Positions 34,330 through 46,329 of a stretch of DNA of 64,000 bases are shown here, one piece after another. How positions within the stretch are numbered: position 1 is the first letter of the stretch; each line of letters begins with the position of its first letter. The notes beneath the pieces are model-generated. The model was not told the origin of the DNA and made no database searches. It saw only the letters and a list, made by a program, of their open reading frames with translations. This stretch comes from Oenanthe sinensis. Its lineage: Eukaryota; Streptophyta; Magnoliopsida; Apiales; Apiaceae. Made by a program: the position numbers and the translations under genes. The DNA is taken from assembly GCA_028671895.1 (NCBI GenBank), contig CM053809.1, forward strand, positions 913,501-977,500. The letters are read 5' to 3'.

Positions 34330-34704
34330 CTGCCATCACCGAAACCCAAGTTGAACATCAAAACCAAATTATACAAATTCGAATGGAAGTGAGATAAAGA
34401 GAGCAGCAACAGAGCATCACTCTACTAAAAAAAATCTCACTGTCAGTCTTTAGCTAATTGTTTTTCTATCATTCATTTGATAAATTATTAACAGATATAA
34501 AACACCATAGCATGACGAATGGATGACATTAGAAAAAGATTTTATTGGAGAAAAAAAAGTACTCACTTTTTTTCACAGCCCGTAAACGTAAATAGATTTC
34601 TTTCTAAACATACAGTTAAAACTTTTGATGGTGTGAGCTCGGTTAAAACTAAAAAAAATAACCAACTTCAGTGTCCAGATATAAGTGTTTCATCAGTCAA
34701 TCAA

Positions 34705-34821
34705 AATCAAGCTGGGAGTCTCTCCGGAAACAACAACTCTACTCGTATAGAATAGAGGTAAGGTCTGTGTAAATCTCATCTTCCTTAGATCCAACACTTC
34801 GAGCGAGATTTACTTTAGGTA
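34705..34821 (+). mobile_element. SINE relic (TS-like 3' part)
   Basis: CTCTCCGGAAACAACAACTC, AGAGGTAAGGTCTGTGTAAA and CTTAGATCCAAC follow in the order known from the plant TS-type SINEs (tRNA-derived, described in Solanaceae and other families). The 5' tRNA-like part is not recognisable. The MULE-type element at 34831 is inserted at its 3' edge. Confidence 0.5.
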
Positions 34822-34830
34822 TTTTTGGTA

Positions 34831-35238
34831 GGGTGTTGGGCCTATATGTCACAATTTGGGGAGAAAATGCCCTAAATGGAACACCCCAAAAAAATGGCCC
34901 TAAATAGCACTCCAAAACGCTACATCGTGTAGAGTTTTGAAAGAAAAAAAAATTCTCCCCAAAACGCTACTTTAAGTTGCGTTTTTTAGCCTGAACCCAA
35001 GATGAAGTAGCGTTTTTCCCCAAAAAAAATAAAAAAAGTGTAAAACGCTACACGAAGTAGCGTTTTTCCCCTAAAAAAATTAAAAAAAAGTGCAAAACGC
35101 TACACGAAGTAGCGTTTTCACCCCTTTTTCAGCACGCCACACTATGTAGCGTTTTGGAGTGCTATTTAGGGCCATTGTTACGGGTTGTGCCATTTAGGGC
35201 ATTTTCTCCTCAAATTGTGACACATAGGGCCTTTTCTC
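34831..35238 (-). mobile_element. MULE-type miniature element, copy 2 (408 bp)
   Basis: Reverse-complement relative of 21782-22197, located in the kinase intron. A perfect 9-bp duplication TTTTTGGTA lies at 34822-34830 and 35239-35247. Terminal inverted repeats of about 90 bp carry GTCACAATTTGGGGAGAAAA and TAAATAGCACTCCAAAACGC. The interior has at least three hairpins of the form AAAACGCTAC, a short loop, then GTAGCGTTTT. No ORF is present. Confidence 0.88.
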
Positions 35239-35659
35239 TTTTTGGTACGAGTACTCCAAGTTTTTTCCATGCTGCAAAATAAGTTATTCTAATACAGTAG
35301 TACCTATATTTAACCTGGTTTTAGGAACGAGGATGGTGATTTACGACTATAACACAAACACACACCATGACAGAGTACATCTAGCTTATAAATCAAACTT
35401 TTCGATAAACAATTGACCGTAAATATATATATATATATATATATAGTGCGCGACTGGCAGGAACATCGGGAGACTCATTCAGCTATACAAGACTTTATAA
35501 AGGAGGTATGGACAAAATAATTTAAAAAATTATCATTATACTTGCAAATAATGTTCAAAACAAGGGATCCATACAAGTTATTACCACAACAGATATCAAA
35601 CCCACAAACATAGTAATTTCAAATTATAAACTATAAAAAAAACAGTGGAGAGCATTTAC

Positions 35660-38594
35660 CAGGAGCAATGTACCCATAGGATCCTGCAACAGCGGACATG
35701 GACTTGGACTGAGGCATGTCTATAACCTTTGCCAAACCAAAGTCACCAACATGAGCTTCAAAGTCATGATCAAGTAGTATGTTATTCGATTTTATATCAC
35801 GGTGTATAATCCTTGGCTTGCAGTCATGATGTAAATATGAAAGACCTTGGGCGGCCCCAAGAGCAACTGTAAAGCGTATCGGCCATTTCAAGTTGCAAGA
35901 AGATCCATGAAGTAATTCTCCCAAGCTGCCCCTTGTAAGGTACTCATAGAGAAGCAAATTGGAACCCTGGTGATAGCAAAAACCGTATAGCTTCACAATG
36001 TTACGATGCCTAATATTTCCCAGAGTTTTTATTTCGGCTCGGAAACCATTATCGATATTATTTCCCTCTCTGTTAGATGCAAGTTTCTTAACTGCAATTG
36101 TTTGTCCAGACTGCATAACTACCTTATAAACTGTCCCAGCAGCTCCCTTGCCAACAACATAACTATCATCAAAGTTGTTTGTTGCCTCAACAAGATCCTG
36201 AAATGTGAAACCCTCTTTTGGAGGAAAATATATATCAGAGTCTGGCATTGATGTATCTTTATCCTGGATAGTAGAAATTATCTCAACTGGATGCTGCCTC
36301 ATGATACATATTATGACGACGATGAGAAAAAGAGAAACTCCTCCTACTACAGCAGAACCAACAGCAATTTTCCTTTCTCGACCACCCTCACTTTGGGAAG
36401 ATGGAGCTGAATCAAAAGATGGTTTGCCGTTGCAATCACCTAACAGACCACCACATAGTCCTTTATTCCCAAGAAAGCTATTCATGTCCATGCTCTGGAA
36501 CACTAATACAGAAGGCAGGGGTCCAGAGAGATTATTGTTGGAGAAATCACATCCCAATAAACTTAACAAATTTCCAAAAGCGGCTGGAATTTCACCATCC
36601 AAATGATTGTTATTGAGCAGTAGGTATTCCAGTAAAATAAGGTTCCCCAACTTAGGTGGTATTCGGCCAGAAAGGTTATTAAAACTCAAATTCATTGCAA
36701 TCTGTAATCCTGTAAGAAAACCCAATTCATTTGGTATTTCACCAGAGAAAAAATTTCCACCCAACTGCAACTCCAGCAAGCGTGAGAGATTGCCCAATGT
36801 TGCTGGTATATTACCAGAAAATTTATTATCAGAAAGCTTAAGAAGTTCCATCTGTGATAGATTTCCGAGCTCAGTTGGTACAGAACCCTCAAACTTATTC
36901 CGGCTGAGATCAAGACGTTGAAGGGCCTTGCAGTTAAAAATTTCAAGTGGTACCTGTCCTGTAATTAAATTTGAAGAAATATTGAACTTCACCAATTTAT
37001 ACAAATTGCCTATTTCCTTTGGCAGCTGGGATGCGAAGTAATTGCCTGAAAGATCAAGTCTTTGCAGTTGTTGGCAGTTTCCAATTTCAGGAGGTATAGA
37101 ACCACTGAACTTGTTCTGGCTTATTTCAATAGCAGAAATTTTCTCCATTTTGCACAGCTCGGAAGGGAAGCTCCCAGTTAGTCTATTCCCATTCAGCCGA
37201 AGTTGACTTAATGATTGACAATGTATCAGTCCTTCTGGAATATTCCCGTACAGCTGATTAGACTCCATGTTCAGCGTATCTAATTTTGACTGTCGACAGA
37301 TATGAGGAGGAATTTTTCCGGTCAAGTAATTATTAGAAAAATCAGCTACCCAAAGTCGACTGTAGACCCCAAGCCATCGAGGAATGCTACCACTAAGAGA
37401 ATTATCAAAGAGCTGAAGCTGTTTCAAATTACTTAAATATTGAAAACTATATGGAATAGAGCCCGTGAGATGATTGATAGAGACATCGAGCTTTGTCAAT
37501 TTTCTCAAGCTACCAAACTCGTATGGTATAACACCTGTGAGCTGATTCTCAAACAGATAAAGCAAAGATAAATTCCTGATTTGGCTAAACTCAACAGGAA
37601 TTTCTCCGCTCAGATAATTTTCTGAAAAATCAATTTCTATTGCCCTTGAAAGGTTCCCAATATCCCTAGGAATTGAACCATTCAACGCATTTCTATATAA
37701 GTATAACTTCCGCAAAGATTTCATCTTAACTATCTCCTTCGGAATTTGACCGACGAGATTGTTCTGGTACAGGGCAAGAGTCACAAGATTCGTACAATTC
37801 GCAAGCTCTACTGGTATATATCCAGAGAAATGATTACCCCAGAAAATGATATCTGTCAAATATATAAGTTTGCCTAGTCCTTTAGGTATATCACCTTCTA
37901 AAAGATTTTGAGCAAGACCAAGATACTGCAAATTCTGACAATCACCTATTTCTGCAGGCAACTTTCCAGAAATTGCATTCTGTCCAGCCCTAAATACTCT
38001 CAAACTCCTCAGCTTTCCAAAAGAACGAGGCAACGTACCACTAAACTTGTTTGAATACACCACCAACTCAGACAATAAAGATAGATTCCCGATTTCTTCA
38101 GGGATAGGACCAGAGATCTTGTTGTTGCACAAGTTCAAGTATGTCAACATAGATAGCTTACAAATTTCAGGTGGAACTCGCCCTTCAAACTGATTATTAT
38201 TCAAATAAAGAGTACCTAACCTTGAGCAATTTCCTATCTCCTTCGAAATTGTTCCGCTGAATGCATTGTGAGAGATATCAAGGTACGTTAAGAAAGCCAA
38301 ACCTCCTATACTAGAGCTTATGTTTCCCGAAAGATTCATACTCCTCAATTGAAGAGAATGCACATGCGGATTAATGTTGCTTGTGCAACTCACACCACTC
38401 CATAAACAAGGAGTCCGATCACTAGAATTCCAATTTCCTAAATAATTAAAGTCATCTCGAAGCCCTTTTTTGAACTCCAACAGGTACATTCCTTCAGCAT
38501 TCAACCCCTCCGATTGACAACTTAAAAAAGAACATAGTAAAATTCCCATTAAACTAACAACAAAACCTCCTGTTGACCCAAATAACCCATACAT
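35660..38594 (-). CDS. LRR receptor-like serine/threonine kinase, exon 1
   Basis: Joined to 34329-33935 this encodes 1109 residues. The order is a signal peptide (about 1-29, with FVVSLMGILLCSFLSC), an LRR N-terminal cap with WNSSDRTPCLWSGVSC, and about 24 plant-type LRRs (to about residue 700). A C-terminal region with a transmembrane helix follows (AVVGGVSLFLIVVIICI, about 735-760), then a kinase from about 800. The kinase has the glycine loop GKGAAGTVYK, AVKK, HRDIKSNN (an RD kinase) and DFGLAK; exon 2 completes it. The architecture fits LRR-RLK subfamily XI, near Arabidopsis At5g63930 and At2g33170 by my memory of their N-termini. The ligand is unknown. The protein should sit in the plasma membrane. 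It appears intact. The Met at 38594 opens the signal peptide and is taken as the start. Confidence 0.93.
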
Positions 38595-38684
38595 TGTGAC
38601 TGCCTTCAGTGAACCACTAAAATTACCATGTCAAAGGCTAGAACTTGCAGCTCTTTAAGGTCAAAACAAGAGTCTCTTATTCAA

Positions 38685-39054
38685 CTAAAATTGCAAAAAA
38701 AAAAAAGAATACAGAAAATGTCATTTACACACGGGGATAAAATATATTATCATGTACCAAATTGTATCAGAAAACTTCTTCTAGAGTTTCATTTGTAATC
38801 ATTAATCATGCAATAATGAATAATTACAAATACTGTGTCTCTTCATAGAGTAACAAGTAACATCTATATTTATATACATAAATTTTGGAATTTAAAGTAG
38901 AATTTATTTATTTATTTTGCCAAGTATAGAGCAAAAGCATGGTCCAAGAAATTGCTAGAGAAAATATATTGATAAAACTTTACATCAAGAAAACAATTAC
39001 CAAAGAAACCAACATTAAGATAAAATTAAATAAAATAAATCAAACTTAACATAC
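38685..39054 (-). other. Probable 5'-UTR intron of the receptor kinase
   Basis: On the minus strand AGAAAG is followed by the donor GTATGTTAAG (39054 down). A long T-tract and TTGCAATTTTAG form an acceptor ending at 38685. This leaves a short first exon ending at 39055 and about 90 bases of leader before the ATG at 38594. Inference from splice signals only. Confidence 0.5.
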
Positions 39055-39130
39055 CTTTCTAATAGATGGAGCTCTTGGAGTTTGTAAATGAAGCTTTAAT
39101 GGAAGATAAGCAAGTAAAGTGTTTGAACTT

Positions 39131-39140
39131 TATATTTATA
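39131..39140 (-). promoter_or_regulatory. TATA box of the receptor kinase gene
   Basis: TATAAATATA on the minus strand, placed about 30 bases before a plausible first exon that ends at the predicted splice donor (39055). Confidence 0.5.
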
Positions 39141-39150
39141 AATGTAAGTA

Positions 39151-40085
39151 TAGGAGTAGATTTTTGTTTTTCACACATTCAGAATGTTTCCCTTCTGAGA
39201 AAGGCAAATAATTAAAACAGGGTTATAGATTTGATAATGACAGCTTTCGTGGATATATACTAATAATATATTTCTGGGGAGTTTTTTTCCTCATAATATA
39301 TGTCTTTCCAATATAAATATGTTGATATTATTTCAAAATTATATTTGAAAATTGTACAACAATTGAGGAGAGATGAGTAAGAGTTTAAAATAGTTTATAT
39401 TTTTATAAAATTGATGATGGTTATAAGAGCAAGTCGAAGAGTTTTCATAAATTATGTTATAAGTTACTATCTACATCTCATCCAATTGTTTACGTTTCGA
39501 AAAGAAAGTCCGATACGCATTTTAAGGTGCATATAAAATATGGTAAAAAAATTTGAATAAAAATTTAATGTTATTACAACAACTCCTTAGTTATTCCATA
39601 AAATGTTAAGACAATACTTACATTCCATATTTTGAAGAATAATCAAGCATATCTTTGGTTCACTTTTATTAATAAAAAAATTATATTCCCTCTTTTTCCA
39701 CGCTCCTCTTTCCCTTCCATCCTTTTTTATAATTCAAGTATATTTGTATTTTAATAAGGAAGGAGCATAAGCAATGTTCTTGAAGTGCATGTATCATGTA
39801 TGCAAGTAATGTCTAAATTATTGGCACATAATATTTTATAAAAAAAACTCTAGGAGCTGTTGACTTACTCTAAGTAGAAATGTATCACTGAATTAATATT
39901 TTCTTAACAAGCATAAAAATTTGAAAAGAGATTAGTTACAGGAATTCAGTACACTTAAATTGAGAAGTATAAGTGTTTGGTTAAGTGTAAATATCCCATA
40001 AGTAAGAAATAATAATTTGTAAAGTTGTATGGTTGTTTAATATTTTTCATAAATTTAAATTTTTATATAGTTGGGAAAGTTAATT
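39151..40085. other. AT-rich intergenic DNA upstream of the receptor kinase
   Basis: No gene seen. The stretch about 39468-39560 (CTCATCCAATTGTTTACG, then GTCCGATACGCATTTTAAGG) is an inverted-orientation relative of the foldback repeat at 41745-41940. Confidence 0.55.
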
Positions 40086-40917
40086 AGGGGAGAGCGTGGT
40101 TCGGTTCGGGTTTTGGCTAAAACCGGAACCGGAACCGCATATCTTTGGTTTTAAAAATTAAAAACTGCAACCGCAACCGAACCATCGTTTTCGGTTTTAA
40201 AAAGACCGGTTCGATTTTTACCGGTTCTGTTTCGGTTAAAAACCGGATAAAAAAATGAAAAAGTATATAATTTAAATTATTATATATTTACATTCAAATA
40301 TTTGAATCACATTTCGCATAATAACACTACAAAAAAAGATAAGAAACTGTAACAAGTTAAACTTACTGTAACATGTAAGAAACTTTAATGAATTTATATA
40401 AATTTTATATCATCAGAATCATGTCTTCTCATACAAATATTCAAATATGCAACTCTATTAAAATATCGCATGGCATTGTATATACTAATCAGAGTATTTT
40501 CAACAGAATAGTTTATTTTAAACAATGAATCATGAATATGTATTGTGATTTATATTACTTCATTTATAAGAGAGACAACTCTTGTATACAACTATAACTC
40601 AAAATTAATTTTAGATTTTTCTGATAGAGTCTAAATGATGTAATTTTATATAATTAATTTTAGAAAATTTTCTAAAGATAACGATAAATACATTTTACCA
40701 TATATATATATATAAATTATATATAATAAATTTATTTATTTTAATTATCGGTTCAGTTCGGGGTTTTTTCGGTTCGGTTTTAACCTATAACCGGAACCGG
40801 AACCGATCAATCGGTTCGGTTTTTTATTTTTCAGTTTCTGATCAATTTTTTCGGTTTCGGTTTTTATCTGTTTCAGTTCGGTTTCGATTCTTATTTGATT
40901 TTTTGCACACCCCTTAA
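40086..40917. mobile_element. hAT-like non-autonomous element with CGGTTCGGTT arrays
   Basis: The left end AGGGGAGAGCGTGGTTCGG and right end GCACACCCCTTAA form short imperfect inverted repeats. Both 150-200 bp subterminal regions are packed with CGGTTCGGTT / AACCGGAACCG motifs, typical of hAT elements that need repeated transposase-binding sites. The flanking 8-mers are AGTTAATT (40078-40085) and AGTCAATT (40918-40925), 7 of 8 identical. The interior (40260-40735) is AT-rich with no ORF. Confidence 0.65.
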
Positions 40918-43723
40918 AGTCAATTACCTAATCCTGTTTAACCATTTACAATATTTGCATAGTGTAAATTTCTACATTATAATTTAAAAAATTATAAATT
41001 TTATATGAAAATTAAATATCAAGGTTTTATAATTTTTTATGGAAATTAATACTCATATACAATCAAACAAAGTAAACAAGTATGGGGTGTACTATAGTAA
41101 TATTTTATATTACTATTTCATTTCAAATATATCTTCTTTTGTTTTAGTTTTTGTACTTATTTCATAATGAATTCTTAAAATCTTTTTATATAAAAATTTA
41201 ATATTTAAGTATTTTTTTATAAATTTTTTTTTAAAAAATTAATTATAAAACTATCTTTTTTATATACATTAAATTAAATGTAAAAAAATAAAAAAGACAT
41301 ATATTTTAAAATAGAGGGAGTACATATTTGTAATATTATAGTATATTAATAATAACATGATCTATTATATATATATGTTCTTAAACTAATTAGTTATAAT
41401 TATTTGTTGTTTTATCTAATATTTTTAGTTTTAGATAATTAATTTCAACATTTTTGTTAAATAAATAGTTATAATTAGTCTTACCTATAATGTTAATTAA
41501 TACACAATTATAATAAGTAAATTATAAGATAAGATAAAAAAATGTTAATTGATTTATAAAAATATTTTATTTTCTTTATTTAAATAAAATATTAATTAAC
41601 ACAACTTCCTCAAATTTATAATTTATGGTAACTTAGACCTGTGTTAAGTTCATTACTTCTAGTCTTATAGGGACTAGGGTAGCTCAACAGGTAGTCAAGC
41701 ACTGTTCAGGCCAAGAAATTAAAACATTTACTCCTTTGATTATGCATTTTAAGGTACATATAAGTTATAGTTTCATAACTTATTTTTAATTAATTTTTTT
41801 TGAATAAAAATTTAATATTTAAATTTTTATTCAGAAAAAAAAAATTAAAAATAAGTTATGGAACTATACTTTATATGCACCTTGAAATGCATGTCGGACC
41901 TTCTCTCCAAAAGGATAACAATTGGGTGAGACGGAGGTAATACAATTTTTTCCAATAATTAGGATTATAACCTTGTAAATCAAAATCAAAGTGTTTTAAG
42001 AAATTTTTAAATGAATCAGAGTCGAACTCAGAACATAAATTTTTAGTACTTCAACTATCTAATCGTACTTAAACCTATATATCTAATGATAAGTAAATTT
42101 TGATTTTAGTTAAAATATAAATAAACTTTAATCATAAGTTTAAATTAATTAAATATACAATTTTTTATCATATAAAATGCTGCATTTTCATGTTAATGAT
42201 TTAAAAATTTGAGAAAATCACATATGGGAGTTTTTTTATTTATCGAAAATTTATATGGTTTGCCTCCGAAATTCTATCAAATTTATACTATGTTATTAAA
42301 TTAGAAGTGATAAATATTTGATCCGTTAATAGTGGTTATAAAATTAATAATTATATATTATAGAAAAATATAATATTTAAACAAATATATATTTCACGTA
42401 CAACAATATCGTGCATTCTCTTTTTATACAACTACTCACTCATAATATTATATTATATTTAAATTATAGTATAAATTTTATGTAAAATATAAATTTTATA
42501 TAATATACTTATACTGATAATCTATTGATATATCTAATTATTTTTATTTAAAATTATAGTTTATTAAATAGTATATATTTCATCCGTTCTATTTTACATG
42601 TCATTTTTTAGAAAATTACACATACTAAAATATTTTAACATAAAAAATATTCTTTATTTCTATCCACATTAATTGAAATGAAATTTATTTGAACTCAAAC
42701 CAAAAATTAGACGGCAAGTGAAAACTACAGTAAGCACGAAGTCAAGAAGCACACACGATAAACCCTACTCCTAAGTCCCAATAATATACAATCACATTGT
42801 GCCAAAAAAATATATATATATATATTAAGACAAGTTAGTTAGAAAATTTATTTATTTCTCCATCCCTAATAGTTATATTAAATTAAAATGAGTTATTTAT
42901 AAATTTGAATTAGTCAAATATTAATAAAAGTAGTATAAGGAGTAACTAGTAGAAAAATGTTTAAAAAGTTGTTTTGAAAGAAGAAAGTGATAAATTTTTT
43001 GGGACAAATCTTTTTCCTTAAAAGATACATGTAAAATGGGATCGAAGCAGTACCGAATAAAATTTTATCAATTAGTATCACATTAATATTTTGATTTCAG
43101 TTTGGTTTTTAAAAATTTTTAAATAAAAATTTAATCGACTTGCGATAATATTTATAATATATAGGAATATTTTCAAATGAGAACTCATTTTCAAATGAGA
43201 ATTGAAATCTAATTTTAATACTTCATTTATATATTTAAATTTATTCTAAACGACACGTGTTAAATCTAAAATTATTTCCTCACTTTTCCATCTTTCACAA
43301 TTGAAAGCGTGTTAAAAATTTACCAAGGGCTTAAGTAAAATTATTTTTGGGAACCTGATCTATATACTCTTTATATATATTTTTATAATTTATAAATAAA
43401 TAATTCAAAATTTTGGGACCTTTAAATGTGAGGTTCTAAACACAATCTCGTTCGCATATAATTAGGGTCACATCTCCATTCACTTTCATATTTGCTCTGG
43501 CATGAGCTACCCCATCACCATCATCCATTACCATCATTCACCAACGACATTCACCATCATCAATCTCATTTGCAATTCATTCTCTATCAATGTTACTCTT
43601 TTTCTCCTCCATTATTATTTCTCAATTTCATCGTTACTTCTTAATAATTGGAGTTGACAGTTGGAGTTCTATTATTCGATGCCCTCACAATTTTTCGAAC
43701 ACCACCACCATATCTATCATCAT
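40918..43723. other. AT-rich intergenic DNA with foldback and MITE-like repeats
   Basis: No gene seen. It contains the foldback at 41745-41888, a Stowaway-like stretch around 42580-42700 (CATCCGTTCTATTTTACATG) and a GAGGGAGTA edge near 41320. A CAT/ATC-rich low-complexity patch lies at about 43505-43570. (AT)n occurs near 42815. Confidence 0.55.
41745..41888. repeat. Near-perfect foldback repeat
   Basis: The left arm GCATTTTAAGGTACATATAA and the right arm ending TTATATGCACCTTGAAATGC are inverted copies, with matching inner blocks (CATAACTTATTTTTAATT and AATTAAAAATAAGTTATG). The arms are about 65-70 bp with almost no loop. A relative of one arm is at 39468-39560. Confidence 0.75.
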
Positions 43724-43934
43724 TGTTAGGAATTATGTAGTTTGATGATAATTTAACATTTAGAATCATGAATTTATATTTTATATTTGTAACTGGTCAA
43801 TGGATATGTGTTCTATAAATATCCATTGACTAGAAAATCAATTATCAGTTGAAATTCATTTTCATCAATTGATAATATGGATTAATAGGAATAATGGTTA
43901 TCTAAGTTTGTTATCCTTATTCACGTAAACAAAA

Positions 43935-44815
43935 TTCTTCAAAAATTGTATAAAAAATTACAACTGCTCAATATCAAACATCTTACAATCCAAAATTTAA
44001 AAGTACAAATCAAATATCCAAATTCAAATCAAAATTCATATTTATTAACTCTAACAGGTAAAAACTAAGAATTAAACAGACTCCTCAAAGTTAGCAGTTC
44101 ACACTCTCCCCAAAAGGTAGTCCAACTAATTATGCTAGGTGGTGCCAAGCACGAGATTTATCCGCTCATGATGGAAGTCTTACAAAATATCCCAAATCAA
44201 ACATATATCACAAATAAACTGAAAATATTTTACTCAAAATATCACAAACGCCAAATATCATATAATATAGAATATTACAAATAAAATTAGACCTGACCGG
44301 TCCGAAAAACTGCCAATTTACTCTATAAAGATCAACTCAAATGAAAAAACACAAAACATGAAAGTTGTAGACAATTCAGAGAATTTTCCAGAATGGCAAA
44401 TCTCTTAAAAAATGGAGAAGTAATGAGAGTAGAAATAAACAAATATGGGTTCTTAGAACAGTATTAACACATGATCATAGTAGTATTTTGATATTTATGG
44501 CATCGAAATCACAAAATTTAGTAGCAGAGTATAAACAACAAACGTAGAGTTTGAAAAGAGCTTTTCATAATGATTTTACTCATAATTATTGAACAAATAT
44601 TTAATTTACAGTGATTTTTCGAAGTTACAACATATCAACTTGAATTAAACCATCAAATTACATAAAAGCCAGATTTCAACATACTTGTAGTCAGAATTTT
44701 AGAAAATGCAAAAAATGAAAGTTTTATATAATCAAAATATCTTTCTAAGGAGTCTAAAATCATAAATTTCGGATGTATAATGAATCAATTACGAGTTTAA
44801 CAAGAATTCAGATCA

Positions 44816-44895
<80 letters not shown>

Positions 44896-45338
44896 GAATT
44901 TGGAATAACAATACAGAAAGACAAGATATGATGAAGATATACATACATTAAAACTTAAAGAATATGAATGATCCTCAAGAAATTCAGGTGTCTCGATCAC
45001 AAGAACTCTAGTTCAACACCATAAACCATCCTCTTAAGCCCTTTCTTCTTCTCATCTTTCTCTTTCTCATTCTCCTTCTTCCTCTCTTTCTCCTTCTCCC
45101 CCTCTCTTTCTATTAGATGTAACGTAAGCTCTTTTTCTAAAAACCTAACTCCGTTCTTTTTTTATGGTTTCATTTTTTTCTTTTTCTTTTAAATGAGAAT
45201 ATCATATAATATTATCCTAACTATAAAATAAATATATGCATAATCAAATAATAATATCAGTAATAACTCACTAATATTATTCTTAATATTAAATAATATA
45301 TTTAAATATATTATAAAAATATAGGGATGTTACATTGA
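43935..45338 (-). repeat. Probable Gypsy solo LTR or LTR fragment
   Basis: On the minus strand it begins TGTAACATCCCTATATTTTT, similar to the TGTAACATCC-type LTR starts of plant Ty3/Gypsy elements. It contains no ORF. It includes a (TA)n microsatellite of about 70 bp and a CT-rich tract (45050-45110). The left end is not defined and no target duplication was found. Confidence 0.35.
44821..44894. repeat. (TA)n microsatellite, about 74 bp
   Basis: Uninterrupted TA dinucleotides. The overlapping minus-strand ORF is produced by the repeat. Confidence 0.95.
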
Positions 45339-46046
45339 TAGTCTAATAAGTCGATGGATAATGTATCATAGAGTCAACATATATAGTAATTAATGGATAT
45401 TGGTCATTAACGGATGTGTAAATTCAGACTGTTAATTGTAATTATTTGAAGATAAGTAAAATACACAAGTGAAGATGTTGTCAATGGATGTTGAAGATCA
45501 ATGCATGTTTGAAGACTCAGCTGATGCTGAGAAGAATAGTCTATCAACTGATAAAGAAGACCCATCGATTGATTTATTAATTGATAAACAAATACCAATC
45601 GATGGAAAACATTATCAATCAATGGATGAACAAAGATCAGTCGATGGATGCAAGAAACATCAATTGATATACTTAACAACAAATTATCGATTAATGGTGA
45701 CAAACCATGAAGACCAGTGTCAAGAATTTTTTAGACTAGAAGATTATATTGGAAGACAGTCAAATTTGTCTTGATTATGAAGAATCTGAAGCAATTGTCT
45801 TTTTTGGGAGGATGCAGGACAAAAATATTCTCCAAATTCCACAATGCAAAAGGAAAAGACATAAGGAGCATAATATTAGTTTAGGAAATACTTCTTTATA
45901 TCTGTTGGCTAGTTTTTTGTAAAGACACTTGTAATATATAAACAAGTATAGTAGAATAGAGAATTTTACAATTTCATATCCTGAATTCAATTTGTTCAAA
46001 GACCTAAGAAGCATATTGTAAGAATAAATTGAATTTTTACTTTGTA

Positions 46047-46329
46047 TGGTGACCTCTTGCTAAATTTTCTAAATTTTTTGGTGGATTTCATCTTCTTTAA
46101 ATTTCTAGCAAACATAGCCATCATTTAACTCATATCAATCTCAGAATCAGAGTCTGTGTTAGTAGACTATATTTCAACACAACTTTACCCTTTTTCTTTG
46201 ACTCATTCATCTTTGTCTCCTTAGGTTCATCCTATTGTTCTTTTATAGATTTCATTATGAGAGCAACATACTTCATCTTATTTGATTTATTTTTCTTCCT
46301 CTGTTTCTGTTAATCAAGATGATTGTTGC
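46047..46329 (-). pseudogene. Copia element B gag, downstream part
   Basis: Minus-strand reading continues the gag found at 53657-54352. Joined through one copy of the GTTGC duplication, the peptide runs from TYDLDMQ into QSS, a stop, and LTETEEEK. Further down it reads MMAMFARNLKKMKSTKKF, the basic stretch before the zinc knuckle in Sirevirus-like gag. Several stops are present. It ends near 46046 at an unrelated LTR. Confidence 0.8.

Larger units (their letters stand above)
34330..35659 (-). other. Intron of the receptor kinase (1330 bp)
   Basis: The donor is GTAAATG at 35659-35653 and the acceptor is GGTGATGGCAG at 34340-34330. An intron at this place in the kinase domain is common in this receptor group. 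It contains a SINE relic, a MULE-type miniature element and a short (TA)n tract (about 35427-35446). Reading through the donor gives a stop after GKCSPLFFL, so retention would truncate the kinase in the activation segment. Confidence 0.88.
43724..46046 (+). repeat. Copia LTR-like segment on the plus strand, split by an insertion
   Basis: It begins TGTTAGGAATTATGTAGTTTG at 43724, like the start of LTR B (55112 on the other strand). It resumes after about 45335 with a U3-R-like part; a TATA-like ATATATAAACAAG lies near 45932. It ends abruptly near 46046, where the gag of element B begins. No 3' LTR terminus is recognised. The ORF at 45469-45774 is low-complexity LTR sequence, not a gene. Confidence 0.45.

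Noticed and set aside
41670..41720. SINE or tRNA-like A box (GGGTAGCTCAACAGG)
   Set aside because: No matching B box follows within a reasonable distance, so one box alone does not support a SINE or tRNA gene.
44797..45000. 67-codon ORF with Tyr-Ile repeats
   Set aside because: Produced by the (TA)n microsatellite.
45469..45774. 101-codon ORF
   Set aside because: It lies in Copia LTR-like DNA and is made of repeated TCGATGG/ATCAATGG-type motifs; not protein-like.
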